Shown here: piece after piece, positions 8,851 through 18,605 of the stretch
Layout: every line of letters starts with the position of its first letter
Position numbering within the stretch: position 1 is the first letter of the stretch
Origin: UBA11606 sp049437325
GTDB lineage: Bacteria; Actinomycetota; Acidimicrobiia; Acidimicrobiales; Aldehydirespiratoraceae
Assembly: GCA_049437325.1 (NCBI GenBank)
Contig: JBMTIM010000001.1
Coordinates: 1 to 64,000, forward strand
Direction of reading: 5' to 3'
DNA length: 64,000 bases
Program-made: the position numbers and the translations under genes
The notes under the pieces: model-generated
What the model was told of the DNA's origin: nothing
What the model saw: only the letters and a program-made list of their open reading frames with translations
Databases searched by the model: none

Positions 8851-10023
8851 TCAACCCCCTCCGCACGCCGTGAGCCGCTCGACCGCTGGTGGAATGATCG
8901 CAAGCGCAGCATCGACGTCGGCTTCGGTCGAGGTGTGACCGAGCGACAACCGAAGCGATCCCTGCGCGACGATGCGGTCGATGCCCATCGCAGCCAGGAC
9001 ATGAGAGGGATCCTGCGCTCCGCTCGAACACGACGAGGCCGCCGACGCCTGCAGGCCGGCCGCGTCGAGCAAGAACAACAGCGCCTCGGCCTCCACGTCA
9101 CGCACGATCACATGGGCGATGCCAGCAGCAACCGGCGCACCACCATCGAGGACGGTCGCCATCAGCCGATCGCCGAGTTGGGATCGAAGTCCGGCGACGA
9201 GACGGTCACGAAGAGCACCGAGTCGTCGTCCCGCCTCGGGGCGCTCGGCATCGGTGGCGGTGATCGCCGATGCGAATGCCGCTGCGCCGGCGACGTCCGG
9301 GGTCCCGGCTCGACGACCGCGCTCCTGTCCGCCTCCCGAGATCAACGGGTCGAGTACGACACCGTCGCGCATGAGCAGTGCACCGACGCCCACCGGTCCG
9401 CCAAGTTTGTGGCCGGTGATCGACACCAGGTCTGCGCTCGCCACGTGTGTGCGGAGATCGAGCCAGTTCATCGCCTGCACGGCGTCGGTGTGGAACACGG
9501 CGTCCGGGGCACAGTCCCGGGTGACCTCGACCAATGCCGGGATGTCGTTGATCACGCCGGTTTCGTTGTTGACCGTCATGATCGAGACGACGCTCACCGA
9601 CGCCTCGGCTCGCAGCACGTCGGCAAGGCGGTCGGGCGACACTGTGCCGTCGGCCTCGAGCCCGACGGTGACCCCACCGGCGCGTTCGACCGGGTCGAGC
9701 ACGGCATGGTGTTCGCCGGCCGAACACACCGCCGTCCCGCCCCGTTCACCGAGCACACCGCGGATAGCCATGTTGTCGGCCTCACTCCCGCCGCTCGTGA
9801 AGACGACCTCGCTCGACGGTCGGTCGAGCACGGCGGCGACATCGTCGCGCGCGTCATCGAGTGCCCGCCGCGCCGCTCGTGCCGCACGGTGCGATCCGGT
9901 GGGGTTGGCATGAAAACGCGCTGACGCCTCGAGCCACACCGCCTGCGCTTCAGGGCGAAGGGGCGTACTCGCCGCATGGTCGAGATAGATGGCTGGCGCC
10001 TCGTCACGCACGATCGTCACCAT
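8851..10023 (-). CDS. Cysteine desulfurase (NifS/IscS family)
   Basis: A PLP enzyme that takes sulfur from cysteine as a persulfide for tRNA thiolation and possibly Fe-S assembly. The 390-aa product has the N-terminal YLDHAAST motif, His105 in GEHHAV, the PLP Schiff-base Lys206 in SITGHKLGGP and the active-site Cys332 in a flexible loop ending SCSSG. It lies immediately upstream of mnmA, so sulfur supply to MnmA is the best-supported role. Whether it also serves Fe-S clusters is not shown here. Confidence 0.94.
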   Translation of the reverse strand: MVTIVRDEAPAIYLDHAASTPLRPEAQAVWLEASARFHANPTGSHRAARAARRALDDARDDVAAVLDRPSSEVVFTSGGSEADNMAIRGVLGERGGTAVCSAGEHHAVLDPVERAGGVTVGLEADGTVSPDRLADVLRAEASVSVVSIMTVNNETGVINDIPALVEVTRDCAPDAVFHTDAVQAMNWLDLRTHVASADLVSITGHKLGGPVGVGALLMRDGVVLDPLISGGGQERGRRAGTPDVAGAAAFASAITATDAERPEAGRRLGALRDRLVAGLRSQLGDRLMATVLDGGAPVAAGIAHVIVRDVEAEALLFLLDAAGLQASAASSCSSGAQDPSHVLAAMGIDRIVAQGSLRLSLGHTSTEADVDAALAIIPPAVERLTACGGG

Positions 10024-10055
10024 GGGTTCAGCCTACGACCAGGCACACTGGTCTC

Positions 10056-10826
10056 GTGAACGAACACGACGGCTACCGGCCGAGCAGCTATGGAGACAGC
10101 TTCGCCGACGTCTACGACGACTGGTACGCCAACGTCAGCGACATCGATGCCACCGTCGCAACGCTCGGCTCGCTGGCCAACGGACGGCCGCTGCTCGAAC
10201 TCGGCGTCGGCACAGGTCGAATTGCGGTCCCTCTCGCCGCAACCGGGGTCTCGGTGGTTGGAGTCGATGCATCACGCGCCATGCTCGACATCCTTCGGAA
10301 CAAGTCCGATGCAGCGGCGATCATTGCGATCGAAGCCGACATGGCAGCACTCGAGCAGGCTCGCGGGCTCAGCGATCGTGGGCCGTTCGGGGTCGTCTTT
10401 GCTGCGTTCAACACCTTCTTCAATCTGCCGACCGACAGTGCGCAGGCAGACTGCCTCGAGGGTTGCCACGGCGTGCTGTTCGACGATGGCAGGCTGGTGA
10501 TCGAGGGGTTCGTACCTCCCGAAGGTGGCTTGGCCGACGGCGGAGTCTCTGTTCGAGACGTCACCGCACGCACTGCCGTGCTCACCGTCTCCACCCACGA
10601 TGCCGACGACCAACTCATTCGTGGTCACCACATCGAGATGCGGTCCGACGGCAACACGATGCGGCCATGGATCATCCACTACCGAACGCCCGAACAGCTC
10701 GACGCATCCGCCGAAGCTGCCGGGTTCGTACTCGACCATCGATGGGCAGACTGGGACGGGACGCCATTCGATCCCGCCGTTCATGACGTTCACATCACCG
10801 TCTACCGCAAGGTTTCCTCTCCATGA
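10056..10826 (+). CDS. Class I SAM-dependent methyltransferase
   Basis: A 256-aa protein from GTG 10056. It has a Rossmann methyltransferase motif I (LLELGVGTGRIAVPLA, about residues 46-61), an acidic motif II (VVGVDAS) and a FAAFNTFFNL motif IV region. The substrate is unknown. A longer frame upstream is antisense to the cysteine desulfurase and is rejected. Its stop overlaps the start of the SRPBCC gene (ATGA), suggesting the two act in one pathway. Confidence 0.85.
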   Translation: MNEHDGYRPSSYGDSFADVYDDWYANVSDIDATVATLGSLANGRPLLELGVGTGRIAVPLAATGVSVVGVDASRAMLDILRNKSDAAAIIAIEADMAALEQARGLSDRGPFGVVFAAFNTFFNLPTDSAQADCLEGCHGVLFDDGRLVIEGFVPPEGGLADGGVSVRDVTARTAVLTVSTHDADDQLIRGHHIEMRSDGNTMRPWIIHYRTPEQLDASAEAAGFVLDHRWADWDGTPFDPAVHDVHITVYRKVSSP

Positions 10827-11260
10827 GCCATATACGTGTCGAGACCGAACTGCCGGCGTCACCCGATGTCGTGTGGGCAGACGTTCGTCACATCCCGAGC
10901 CATGTCGAGTGGATGCACGACGCCGTCGACATCACCTTCACCGGAGACCAGACCGAGGGCACCGGCACGACGTTCGACTGTCTCACCAAGGTCGGACCCC
11001 TCAAGCTGGTTGATCGGATGCTGATCACCTCGTGGGTCGAGGGAGCCGAGATGGGGGTTCGCCACGATGGATTGGTGACGGGTGAGGGTGTGTTCACGCT
11101 GTCAGCCGTCGGCCCCGACCGCACCGCCTTCGTCTGGGAAGAGAAGCTCCGCTTCCCCTGGTGGATGGGTGGACCGATCGGCGGGTTCGTCGGGGCGATC
11201 ATTCTGAAGCAGATCTGGAAACGGAACCTCGGCCTTCTTCGGCGCCGTTTCGAACGCTGA
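10823..11260 (+). CDS. SRPBCC-family (polyketide cyclase/dehydrase-like) protein
   Basis: A 145-aa START-like protein. An N-terminal beta strand (IRVETELPASPDVVWADV) is followed by a typical helix-grip pattern and a long C-terminal amphipathic helix (about 120-145). Members bind hydrophobic ligands such as lipids or aromatic compounds. It is translationally coupled to the upstream methyltransferase. The ligand is unknown. Confidence 0.8.
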   Translation: MSHIRVETELPASPDVVWADVRHIPSHVEWMHDAVDITFTGDQTEGTGTTFDCLTKVGPLKLVDRMLITSWVEGAEMGVRHDGLVTGEGVFTLSAVGPDRTAFVWEEKLRFPWWMGGPIGGFVGAIILKQIWKRNLGLLRRRFER

Positions 11261-11335
11261 GAACGGGCGGCCCGTCACCAGCCCACTCCTCTGGATCGCC
11301 GAGGCTCGACGGTGTGCACTGTGCCGTGAGCCACG

Positions 11336-13171
11336 GTGCTGCGGCGCTGGGAAGTAACGTCGGTCTCCATATCCGAGTCGAGACAACCACCAACCGACAC
11401 AGAACCGGCAATCAACGAGCTGTCCATGCTGTCGGACCAACGCACCGCAGCGCTCGTCACTCCCGACGCCCGAATCACCTGGATGTGTGTTCCCCGAATC
11501 GACTCGGGGGCACTCTTCGCCGAACTCGTCGGTGGGCCGAGTGCCGGATACTTCTCGATCGAGCCGCATCGCCGAGGCGACACGCCCGTTCAGCACTACG
11601 TCGACGACTCGCTCGTGCTGCGCACCCGCTGGTCGTCGATGGGGGTCACCGACTACCTGGACTGCTCCGACGGGCGACCAACCCGCAACGCGGGACGTAC
11701 CGATCTGGTGCGGGTGCTCGAAGGAAGCGGGAGTGCGGCCCTGGAGTTCGCGCCTCGGCTCGACTTCGGTCGCGTCCCCACCCGCCTCGACGTCCGCGAC
11801 GGTGGGCTCGCCGTCCTCGGAGCCGACGATCCGATCGTGCTGCGATCGCCCGGGGTCGAGTGGACGATCCAGTCACGAGGTATCCATGAGACTGCGTACG
11901 CAGACATCGACCTCGCCAACGGGCCGATCATCCTCGAGATGCGCTCCGGCACCGCTGTGCTCGGGCCGGATCGCACCGCAGAGCCCGACCGACGGGGATC
12001 GACCACGTCGTTCTGGGCCGACTGGGCCCGAAAACTCCACCTTCCTGACGTGCAGAGCGACCTCGTCCGTCGGTCGGCACTCACCCTCAAGGCGCTCTGC
12101 CATGGGCCGACCGGCGCCATCCTCGCCGCCGCGACCACCAGCCTCCCCGAATCCATCGGTGGCGTGCGCAACTGGGATTATCGCTATTGCTGGATCCGCG
12201 ATGCCTCGCTGTCGGCCTCCGCGCTGGTCGAACTCGGCTCCACCGACGAGGCGATGGCGCTGCTCGACTGGCTCCTGCGGGTGCTCGAGTCGACGGGGGC
12301 TGGGCCGGAGCAACTTTCACCGCTCTACACCGTGGATGGCAGTTCACTTCCGCCCGAGGAGACCATCGACGAACTTGCCGGCTACGCCGGCTCGCGTCCG
12401 GTCCGCATCGGGAACGCAGCTGACCGTCAGGTCCAGCTCGACGTCTTCGGGCCGGTTGTGGATCTCATCCATCGGCTGGCCGACGTCGATGCCCCTCTTT
12501 CCCAACGCCACCTGCGGTTGATCGAACAACTCGTCGATGCCGTCGCCGCCCGCTGGACCGAGCCAGACCAGGGAATGTGGGAGGTTCGCTCTGCGCCGCG
12601 GCACCACGTGAACTCGAAGGTCATGTGCTGGGTCACCGTCGACCGGGCGATCCGGATCGCCTGGGATGTGTTCGGCCGCAAACACCCCGATTGGGAACAT
12701 CTTCGCGACTCGATCGAAGACGACATCGTCACCAATGGCTGGAGTCACGAGCTCGGTGCGTTCACCACGGCCTACGACGGGGAAGACGTCGATGCATCGG
12801 TTCTCGCCATCGGCCTGTTCGGCCTGATCGACGCCGACGATCCCCGCTATCGCGCAACCGTCCACACCGTCGAGACATTGCTCCGCGAGGGCGACACCGT
12901 CTACCGCTACAAGCACGTCGATGGTCTTCCGGGCGCGGAAGGAGGCTTCAACCTCATGACGTCATGGCTCATCGACGCCAAGATCCAGATCGGCGAGGTG
13001 GATGGTGCCCGTCACCTTTTCGATGCCTACACGGATCTTGCCGGGCCCACCGGCCTCCTGGCCGAAGAGGTCGATGCGGTCACCGGTCGAGCGCTGGGGA
13101 ATCATCCCCAGGCGTACAGTCACCTTGGTCTCATCTCCAACGCGGTGCGTCTGGCGAAGGTTCACCACTGA
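11336..13171 (+). CDS. Glycoside hydrolase family 15 protein (glucoamylase/trehalase-like)
   Basis: A 611-aa cytosolic protein without a signal peptide. The N-terminal beta-sandwich domain begins with the GH15 signature SDQRTAALVTPDARITWMC. The (alpha/alpha)6 barrel has VRNWDYRYCWIRDAS (about 280-294) and the C-terminal EGGFNLMTSWLIDA segment that carries the second catalytic Glu in this family. Actinobacterial relatives hydrolyse trehalose or alpha-glucans; substrate choice cannot be read here. GTG 11336 is the longest plausible start. An internal ATG at the MLSDQ motif would remove conserved sequence. Confidence 0.92.
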   Translation: MLRRWEVTSVSISESRQPPTDTEPAINELSMLSDQRTAALVTPDARITWMCVPRIDSGALFAELVGGPSAGYFSIEPHRRGDTPVQHYVDDSLVLRTRWSSMGVTDYLDCSDGRPTRNAGRTDLVRVLEGSGSAALEFAPRLDFGRVPTRLDVRDGGLAVLGADDPIVLRSPGVEWTIQSRGIHETAYADIDLANGPIILEMRSGTAVLGPDRTAEPDRRGSTTSFWADWARKLHLPDVQSDLVRRSALTLKALCHGPTGAILAAATTSLPESIGGVRNWDYRYCWIRDASLSASALVELGSTDEAMALLDWLLRVLESTGAGPEQLSPLYTVDGSSLPPEETIDELAGYAGSRPVRIGNAADRQVQLDVFGPVVDLIHRLADVDAPLSQRHLRLIEQLVDAVAARWTEPDQGMWEVRSAPRHHVNSKVMCWVTVDRAIRIAWDVFGRKHPDWEHLRDSIEDDIVTNGWSHELGAFTTAYDGEDVDASVLAIGLFGLIDADDPRYRATVHTVETLLREGDTVYRYKHVDGLPGAEGGFNLMTSWLIDAKIQIGEVDGARHLFDAYTDLAGPTGLLAEEVDAVTGRALGNHPQAYSHLGLISNAVRLAKVHH

Positions 13172-13187
13172 ACCCACCGGTAGGTGG

Positions 13188-13523
13188 CTACAGCTGAACG
13201 GGGCTCTCGCTCATGCCGAGCGCATTGATCTCGACGACCTCGGTGACACCCTCGACTCGGTCTTTCATGATCCGCTCGATCCCGGCCTTGAGTGTCTGGG
13301 TCGAGGCCGGGCAGGTGACGCACGCACCCTTCAGTTCGACAGTGACCACACCGGTGGGCTCATCGACGCCCACCAGTTCGATGTCGCCCTCGTCGGCCTG
13401 GATGGCGGGGCGGATCGCTGCGATGACTTTCTCGACTTGTTCGAGCACGATGTCTCCGGAGGGTGGGGCTTCCAGTGTGTCAGTCCGGCGCACCAACTCC
13501 GACTCGGCAGCCCGGATTCTCAC
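13188..13523 (-). CDS. NifU C-terminal-domain Fe-S scaffold/carrier
   Basis: A 111-aa protein with a single NifU C-terminal domain (about residues 28-100). The CxxC cluster ligands are in GACVTCPASTQTLK, as in Nfu-type proteins that carry and deliver [4Fe-4S] clusters. The start is GTG 13521-13523, and shorter starts are possible because the first 25 residues are not conserved. It is convergent with the GH15 gene with a 16-base gap containing a small ccacc/ggtgg hairpin. Confidence 0.88.
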   Translation of the reverse strand: MRIRAAESELVRRTDTLEAPPSGDIVLEQVEKVIAAIRPAIQADEGDIELVGVDEPTGVVTVELKGACVTCPASTQTLKAGIERIMKDRVEGVTEVVEINALGMSESPVQL

Positions 13524-13622
13524 GCCGAATCGGGGCCACAGGCTCCCGGAATCGAGGCCGTGGCGAAGTACTCTTCATGAGCACCGGCGCCAGGTGGTGC
13601 CTACTTCCCCCGAAGGGTTGCA

Positions 13623-14405
13623 ATGACGGCTACCGCCACCTCGGCAACGCGGAGAAAGCGTGCTGATCTGAAACGCCTGGTCCTCGAGGCGGGCATCGAG
13701 GTACTCGAGCGCGATGGCCTCGGACTCGGAGCCGAAGGTGTCACCTACGCCATGGTCTTCGAACATCTGGAACAGACGGCGGGCATTCGCGTCACCCGCG
13801 GTTCGGTGCACGAGCGGATCTGGGACAGCCAGCGCGACTTCCAGTCAGAGATTCTGACCAGTGTCGTCGGGTCAGACCTCAGCGCGTTGCTCGCCGACTC
13901 CCACGCCCTGGTCGATGCCACCCTCCAACAGGCCGATCATTCGACCCACGCAGCGCGGGGCGACGCGCTACGCCATCTGATTCGCGTCATGTCCCGTCAA
14001 CACCTCGACCAAACGAACACACCCAACCGATTGGCGCTGTGGCAGGCAACCGTCCGATCGATCCTCTGCCGCCCGTCGGGTGACGACGTCGCGAGCCTGC
14101 GGCAGGTGGCGACGGCGTCGTACCGCTCCTACGTCGCCGCTCAGACCCAGCTCTACGTCGATGCCGCACAGACGCTCGGGTACCGGATCCGTCGAGTTCC
14201 TGGCCTCACCGAAACACAGGTGGTGGAGAAGTGGACGTCGACGATGCTCGCTCTGGCAGCTGGCTTCTCGATTCGTGACGGTGCGGGTCTCATCGAGACC
14301 TTCGACGTGCCGTCCGGTCGCGACGGATCACTGGAGCAGTGGGACGATTTCAGCTTCGCCGTCTGGCAGGTGATGTCAGCGTTCCTGGAGAATCCACCCG
14401 ATTAG
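13623..14405 (+). CDS. TetR-like transcriptional regulator
   Basis: A 260-aa all-helical protein. The N-terminal region (about residues 10-70) has the TetR layout, with a helix of the type RADLKRLVLEAGIEVLERDG followed by an HTH-like stretch, but the recognition helix is atypical. The C-terminal region is a helical ligand/dimer domain containing two cysteines or fewer. The target is unknown. No neighbour is co-oriented closely enough to suggest an operon; it is divergent from the NifU-like gene and convergent with cinA. Confidence 0.6.
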   Translation: MTATATSATRRKRADLKRLVLEAGIEVLERDGLGLGAEGVTYAMVFEHLEQTAGIRVTRGSVHERIWDSQRDFQSEILTSVVGSDLSALLADSHALVDATLQQADHSTHAARGDALRHLIRVMSRQHLDQTNTPNRLALWQATVRSILCRPSGDDVASLRQVATASYRSYVAAQTQLYVDAAQTLGYRIRRVPGLTETQVVEKWTSTMLALAAGFSIRDGAGLIETFDVPSGRDGSLEQWDDFSFAVWQVMSAFLENPPD

Positions 14406-14432
14406 TCGAGCGCGCCGACGCGCCGCGTGTGG

Positions 14433-15683
14433 TCAACCCGAGGCCAGAATGCGGGTGCGCAGGAAATCGAGCGACTGAATGCAGGTGAACTGCCGGACTC
14501 GTTCACGGTCGAACGGCATTTTGAGGAACCGGGAATCCGTTCGGCCAGCATGCTGGATTGCGATCCAGACATCGCCTGGCTCATTGCCCTCGAGCGGCGT
14601 TGGGCCGGCCACCCCGGTCACTGCGAGTCCCGAGTCGGCACCGAGCACCCGGCACACACCTTGGGCCATCGCAATCGCCATCTCCTCACTCACCGCCGGG
14701 ACATCGGGACAACCGAGGAGTTCACGTTTGAGTTCCCGGTCGTAGGGGGTGACGCCCCCTCGGAAGACATCACTCGACCCGGGGACGCCGGTGAGTCGCG
14801 AGCCGATCAGTCCGCCGGTCAACGACTCCGCGACGGCCAGGGTCTGACCCCGCGTGCGGAGGAGTTCGAGAACGACAGACTCCATCGAGTCGTCGTCGAC
14901 TCCAAAAACGATGTCACCGATGATTCGACGGATGACCGCTTCCTCGTGGTCGAGCGCTGCGTCTGCCTCTGGCTCCGATGCTGCCTTGCAGGTGATCCGG
15001 ACCTTGAGTCCCTCCCATCCCGACGCCAGGAAGGCAATGGTGGCATCGCCGGTTGCGTCGAGACGACGGATCTCATCGTCGAGCTGCTCGGCCAGACCCG
15101 ACTCGGACTGTCCCCAGGTCCGCAGGATCCGACTACGGATGACGCCGCTGAATCCCGACCGCCGCTGAAGATCCGGTAGGACGCCCTCCGCCAGCATCTG
15201 TCGCATCTCCCACGGCACGCCGGGCACCGCATAGATGACCTTGCCGGCGTGTTCGCCGGTGAGCGGACAGATCAGCCCGGGCGCGGTGCCGGGCATCGCA
15301 GGGTTGATCTGTGCACCCTCGGGCACATCGGCTTGCAGCAGGTTGTTCTCCGGCATCGAGCGGCCGCGGCCGCGGAACATGGCACGGATACGTTCGGCAA
15401 TCGCCTCGTCGCGGACGAGTTCGACGCCCATCACCTCGGCGATGGCTGCACGCGTGATGTCGTCCTGGGTCGGCCCGAGTCCCCCGCAACAGATCACTGC
15501 ATCGCTGCGGGCCAGTGCGTGGCGGAGGACTGCCACCATCCGCTCATGGTTGTCGCCGACCTTGGTCTGGTGATGTGAATCGATTCCGGCCATCGCAAGC
15601 TGCTCGCCGATGAACGACGAATTGGTGTCAACGATCTGACCGAGGAGAAGTTCCGTCCCGATCGCCACAACTTCGCACTTCAT
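14433..15683 (-). CDS. cinA: CinA-like protein (NMN deamidase / competence-damage family)
   Basis: A 416-aa two-domain protein. The N-terminal MoaB/MogA-like domain (about 1-170) has IGTELLLGQIVDTNS and GGLGPTQDD. The C-terminal CinA amidohydrolase domain (about 260-416) has AVAESLTGGLIGSRLT and GLAVTGVAGP. The family cleaves the amide of NMN in pyridine nucleotide salvage and hydrolyses ADP-ribose-type compounds. It follows pgsA by 21 bases in the conserved rimO-pgsA-cinA order. recA, often next, is not in this window. Confidence 0.93.
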   Translation of the reverse strand: MKCEVVAIGTELLLGQIVDTNSSFIGEQLAMAGIDSHHQTKVGDNHERMVAVLRHALARSDAVICCGGLGPTQDDITRAAIAEVMGVELVRDEAIAERIRAMFRGRGRSMPENNLLQADVPEGAQINPAMPGTAPGLICPLTGEHAGKVIYAVPGVPWEMRQMLAEGVLPDLQRRSGFSGVIRSRILRTWGQSESGLAEQLDDEIRRLDATGDATIAFLASGWEGLKVRITCKAASEPEADAALDHEEAVIRRIIGDIVFGVDDDSMESVVLELLRTRGQTLAVAESLTGGLIGSRLTGVPGSSDVFRGGVTPYDRELKRELLGCPDVPAVSEEMAIAMAQGVCRVLGADSGLAVTGVAGPTPLEGNEPGDVWIAIQHAGRTDSRFLKMPFDRERVRQFTCIQSLDFLRTRILASG

Positions 15684-15704
15684 CGATTGCCTCCAGCCCG
15701 ATGC

Positions 15705-16289
15705 TCAGTCACCGGTGGTGCTCAGCGCGTTGCGGCCGTCGACCAGGTATTGGACACCGGTGAGGACCGTCCACACCACTGCGACCCACAGGGAAACGTC
15801 GATGATCGTTTCCTGGTCGCGCAGCGTCGGCATGACCGCCAGCAGCAGAGCACCGCCTTGGACGAACGTCTTGTACTTCGCCGACGTTCGCGCCGGCAGG
15901 GCCAGGCCTTCGCGAGCCCATCGGCTTCGCCATGCGGTGATGCCAAGTTCGCGGAGGGCGATGATGGTGACCGGCAGCCACCAGTAGCGCTCGACGTACA
16001 CCAAGCAGTAGGCACCGCCGATCACGACGATCTTGTCGGCCAGCGGATCGAGAAAAGCTCCACTGCGACTGACCACGTTGGAGCGCCGAGCCACCCGTCC
16101 GTCGAAGAAATCAGTGCTGGCGAGCGCGAACCCGAGTCCGAATGCTGCCCAAGACGCTCCGCCGGTCGCCTCGGCATCGAGCACGAACCAGAACAGCAGG
16201 GGTGCAAAGAGCAGACGGGCCAGCGTCAGCAGATTCGCCGGGTGGGTGATGCCGACCTGGCGAGGTTCGGTGGCAGGCGCGTCAGTCAT
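15705..16289 (-). CDS. pgsA: CDP-diacylglycerol-glycerol-3-phosphate 3-phosphatidyltransferase
   Basis: An integral membrane CDP-alcohol phosphatidyltransferase of 194 aa making phosphatidylglycerol phosphate. The family motif D-G-x2-A-R-x8-G-x3-D-x3-D is present at DFFDGRVARRSNVVSRSG followed by AFLDPLADK. Four to five hydrophobic helices surround it. The ATG overlaps the rimO stop by one base (TGATG). A related inositol- or cardiolipin-type enzyme cannot be excluded, but position and motif favour PgsA. Confidence 0.93.
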   Translation of the reverse strand: MTDAPATEPRQVGITHPANLLTLARLLFAPLLFWFVLDAEATGGASWAAFGLGFALASTDFFDGRVARRSNVVSRSGAFLDPLADKIVVIGGAYCLVYVERYWWLPVTIIALRELGITAWRSRWAREGLALPARTSAKYKTFVQGGALLLAVMPTLRDQETIIDVSLWVAVVWTVLTGVQYLVDGRNALSTTGD

Positions 16290-17563
16290 CAGGAAGCCTC
16301 GAGATCGGGGCCCATTGCGGCGGTGACGGTCAGCACATGGGTGGTCCCGGTGTCCAGACCGGTCGGTACCTCGATGATGCCATCGATCTCGGGGGCCTCA
16401 CGGTGACTCCGACCTACGCCTGGTTCGTCCACGAGGACTTCGACCTGCGAACCGACCAGAAGGTCACGTTTCGTTGCCGTGATCTGGTCTTGCAGTTCGC
16501 GAAGTTCGGCAAGGCGATCGTCCCGAAGCCCAGGGTCGACCTTGCCATCGAGTTCCACCGCATACGTTCCCGGTTCGGGCGAGTAGGCGAAGAAGCCGCA
16601 CCAGTCGAGTTGGGCCGCCTCGACGAAGCCGAGCAGGGCGTCGTGGTCGGCCTCGGTCTCGCCGGGATATCCGACGATGAAGTTCGATCGAAAGGCAGCA
16701 TCGGGTTCTCGGTGTCGTATCGCTTCGATGCGTTCGAGAAATCGGGCGCCATCACCCCAGCGACGCATCCTCCGCATCAACGGCGGCGACACATGCTGAA
16801 GGCTCAGATCGAAGTACGGCACCCCGGTGTCACAGATGGTGTCGATCAGGGCATCGTTGAGGTCGGAGGGGTACAGGTAGAGCAGGCGGACCCGGTCGAC
16901 TCGGTGGGCGACCTGCTCGACGAGGGGGACGATCGAACGCTCCCCCACTCCCTGATCGCGACCGTACGCAGCAAGATCCTGGGCCACAAGCACGACCTCG
17001 CGGACACGGAGTTGCTCGACCTCAGTGAGGATCTGCTCGATCGATCGGCTGCGTTGGGGACCCCGAAAGGAAGGGATGGCGCAGAAGCCACAGGCACGAT
17101 CGCACCCCTCGGCGATCTTGACGTACGCCCACGGCCTCCCCGATGCCGGCCGAGGCAGGTTGAGCAGATCGAAGTCGGGGGTCCGGCGGGTCGGGCCGAG
17201 TGACACCGGCACCGATCGGATACGAGGGGTCGACACAAGTGAAGCACCGAAGGGTGCGATGCGATCGATCTCGGGCAGTTCTGCAGCGAGTTCGTCACCG
17301 TGTCGCTCGGCCAGACAACCGGTCACCACCAGTTCGGCTCCCGGGCGCCGCTGTGCAGCGAGCGAAAGGATCGTGTCGATCGACTCAGCCCGAGCCTCGT
17401 CGATGAACGCACAGGTGTTGACGACCACGACATCGGCTTCCTCCGCCGATGTCACGCGCTGGAGGCCGTCAGCCGTCAGGGTGCCTTCGAGCTTGTCGGA
17501 GTCGACCTGGTTCTTCGGACAGCCGAGAGTCTCGAGGAAGTAGGTGCTCGGCAGTTCGCTCAC
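16289..17563 (-). CDS. rimO: Ribosomal protein S12 methylthiotransferase
   Basis: A radical-SAM methylthiotransferase (424 aa) modifying the conserved Asp of ribosomal protein S12. The N-terminal UPF0004 domain holds three cluster cysteines (LGCPKNQ, NTCAFIDEA, TGCLAER). The radical-SAM motif CxxxCxxC is in EGCDRACGFCAIPSFRG. A C-terminal TRAM domain follows (about 360-424). The LGCPKNQVDS start distinguishes RimO from MiaB. It is the first gene of rimO-pgsA-cinA. Confidence 0.95.
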   Translation of the reverse strand: MSELPSTYFLETLGCPKNQVDSDKLEGTLTADGLQRVTSAEEADVVVVNTCAFIDEARAESIDTILSLAAQRRPGAELVVTGCLAERHGDELAAELPEIDRIAPFGASLVSTPRIRSVPVSLGPTRRTPDFDLLNLPRPASGRPWAYVKIAEGCDRACGFCAIPSFRGPQRSRSIEQILTEVEQLRVREVVLVAQDLAAYGRDQGVGERSIVPLVEQVAHRVDRVRLLYLYPSDLNDALIDTICDTGVPYFDLSLQHVSPPLMRRMRRWGDGARFLERIEAIRHREPDAAFRSNFIVGYPGETEADHDALLGFVEAAQLDWCGFFAYSPEPGTYAVELDGKVDPGLRDDRLAELRELQDQITATKRDLLVGSQVEVLVDEPGVGRSHREAPEIDGIIEVPTGLDTGTTHVLTVTAAMGPDLEAS

Positions 17564-17612
17564 CGTCCCAGCCTAGAGGCGTGCTCTGGTGACCTCGGAG
17601 AGCGGCACCGGT

Positions 17613-18590
17613 TCAGAAGCCGAGTGCAGTGCTCTGCACGGACTCGCCGCCCGAGAGTACGACCACGGAGACGACCCACAGGAAGAACAACACGAAGGCC
17701 TTGGGTCGGTCCACCTTGCCGCCCACGACCATGAAGACCGCACTGACGAGCACGATGCCGACCATCAGCACCGAACCGGTCTGCGCCATGGTGGTGTCGA
17801 CGATCGGCCCGGGCCCGATCAGTCCGATGATGCCACCGACCGCAAGGCTGTTGAACACATTCGATCCGAGCAGGTTGCCGACCAGGAGGTCGGTCTCACC
17901 CTGCCGGGCGGCCTGCACACTGGTGACGAGTTCCGGCGCCGACGTTCCGAGTGCAACAAGGGTGAAGCCGACGAATCCACCTGAGAGTTCGAGTGCCTCG
18001 GCGACGCGTTCAGCACCGTCGACGATGAACCACGAGGCGACGACCACGCCGACCAGTCCGTTGATGGTGCGAAGCAGTTCGTAGCGAAAGTGAAGCGGTT
18101 CGTCACCGACGATATTGGAGACGTCGTCGTCGAAGCTCACATCACCGCTGGCACCGGCCCGAAGGATCACGGCGAGGAAGATCGCAATGAGGAGGGCGAG
18201 CAGTGCTCCCTCGAGACGCGTGATCTCACCCTGGATGAGAAGGGCGAAAACGATCACCGACGCAAGCGAGATCGGTACTTCCCGTTTGACCGTGCTGGAG
18301 CTGACCGGAACGACTGCGACCGTCGCAGCAGCCGCCAGCACGAGGCTGATGTTCGCCACGTTCGACCCGACGATGTTGCCGACCCCGATGTCGAGATCTC
18401 CGCGACCTGCGGCAAGACCGGACACAACCATCTCGGGGGCACTGGTTCCGAACCCGATCAGTACCGCGCCGATGACGACCGGGGACACCTTTCTTGCGAC
18501 GGCGATTCGGGCGGCTCCGCGTACGAAGTGGTCGGCCGCCACTGCGAGCACGGCAAGACCGGCAAGGGCGAAAACCAGTCCGAGGAGCAT
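17613..18590 (-). CDS. Calcium/sodium antiporter (CaCA family, YrbG-like)
   Basis: A 325-aa, roughly ten-helix exchanger. The two inverted alpha-repeats carry the diagnostic GFGTSAPEM (first half) and ALGTSAPEL (second half) motifs that bind the cation. A cytoplasmic acidic loop between the halves contains DVSFDDDVSN. It lies 15 bases downstream of ftsK on the same strand and separates ftsK from rimO. The direction and ion cannot be read from the sequence, but Na+/Ca2+ exchange is the family norm. Confidence 0.9.
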   Translation of the reverse strand: MLLGLVFALAGLAVLAVAADHFVRGAARIAVARKVSPVVIGAVLIGFGTSAPEMVVSGLAAGRGDLDIGVGNIVGSNVANISLVLAAAATVAVVPVSSSTVKREVPISLASVIVFALLIQGEITRLEGALLALLIAIFLAVILRAGASGDVSFDDDVSNIVGDEPLHFRYELLRTINGLVGVVVASWFIVDGAERVAEALELSGGFVGFTLVALGTSAPELVTSVQAARQGETDLLVGNLLGSNVFNSLAVGGIIGLIGPGPIVDTTMAQTGSVLMVGIVLVSAVFMVVGGKVDRPKAFVLFFLWVVSVVVLSGGESVQSTALGF

Positions 18591-18605
18591 CGATGCGAAG
18601 GGTAC

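Noticed and set aside
13174..13187. Terminator between the GH15 and NifU-like genes (ccacc ggta ggtgg)
   Set aside because: The stem is only 5 bp and no T-run follows on either strand; kept only as a note.
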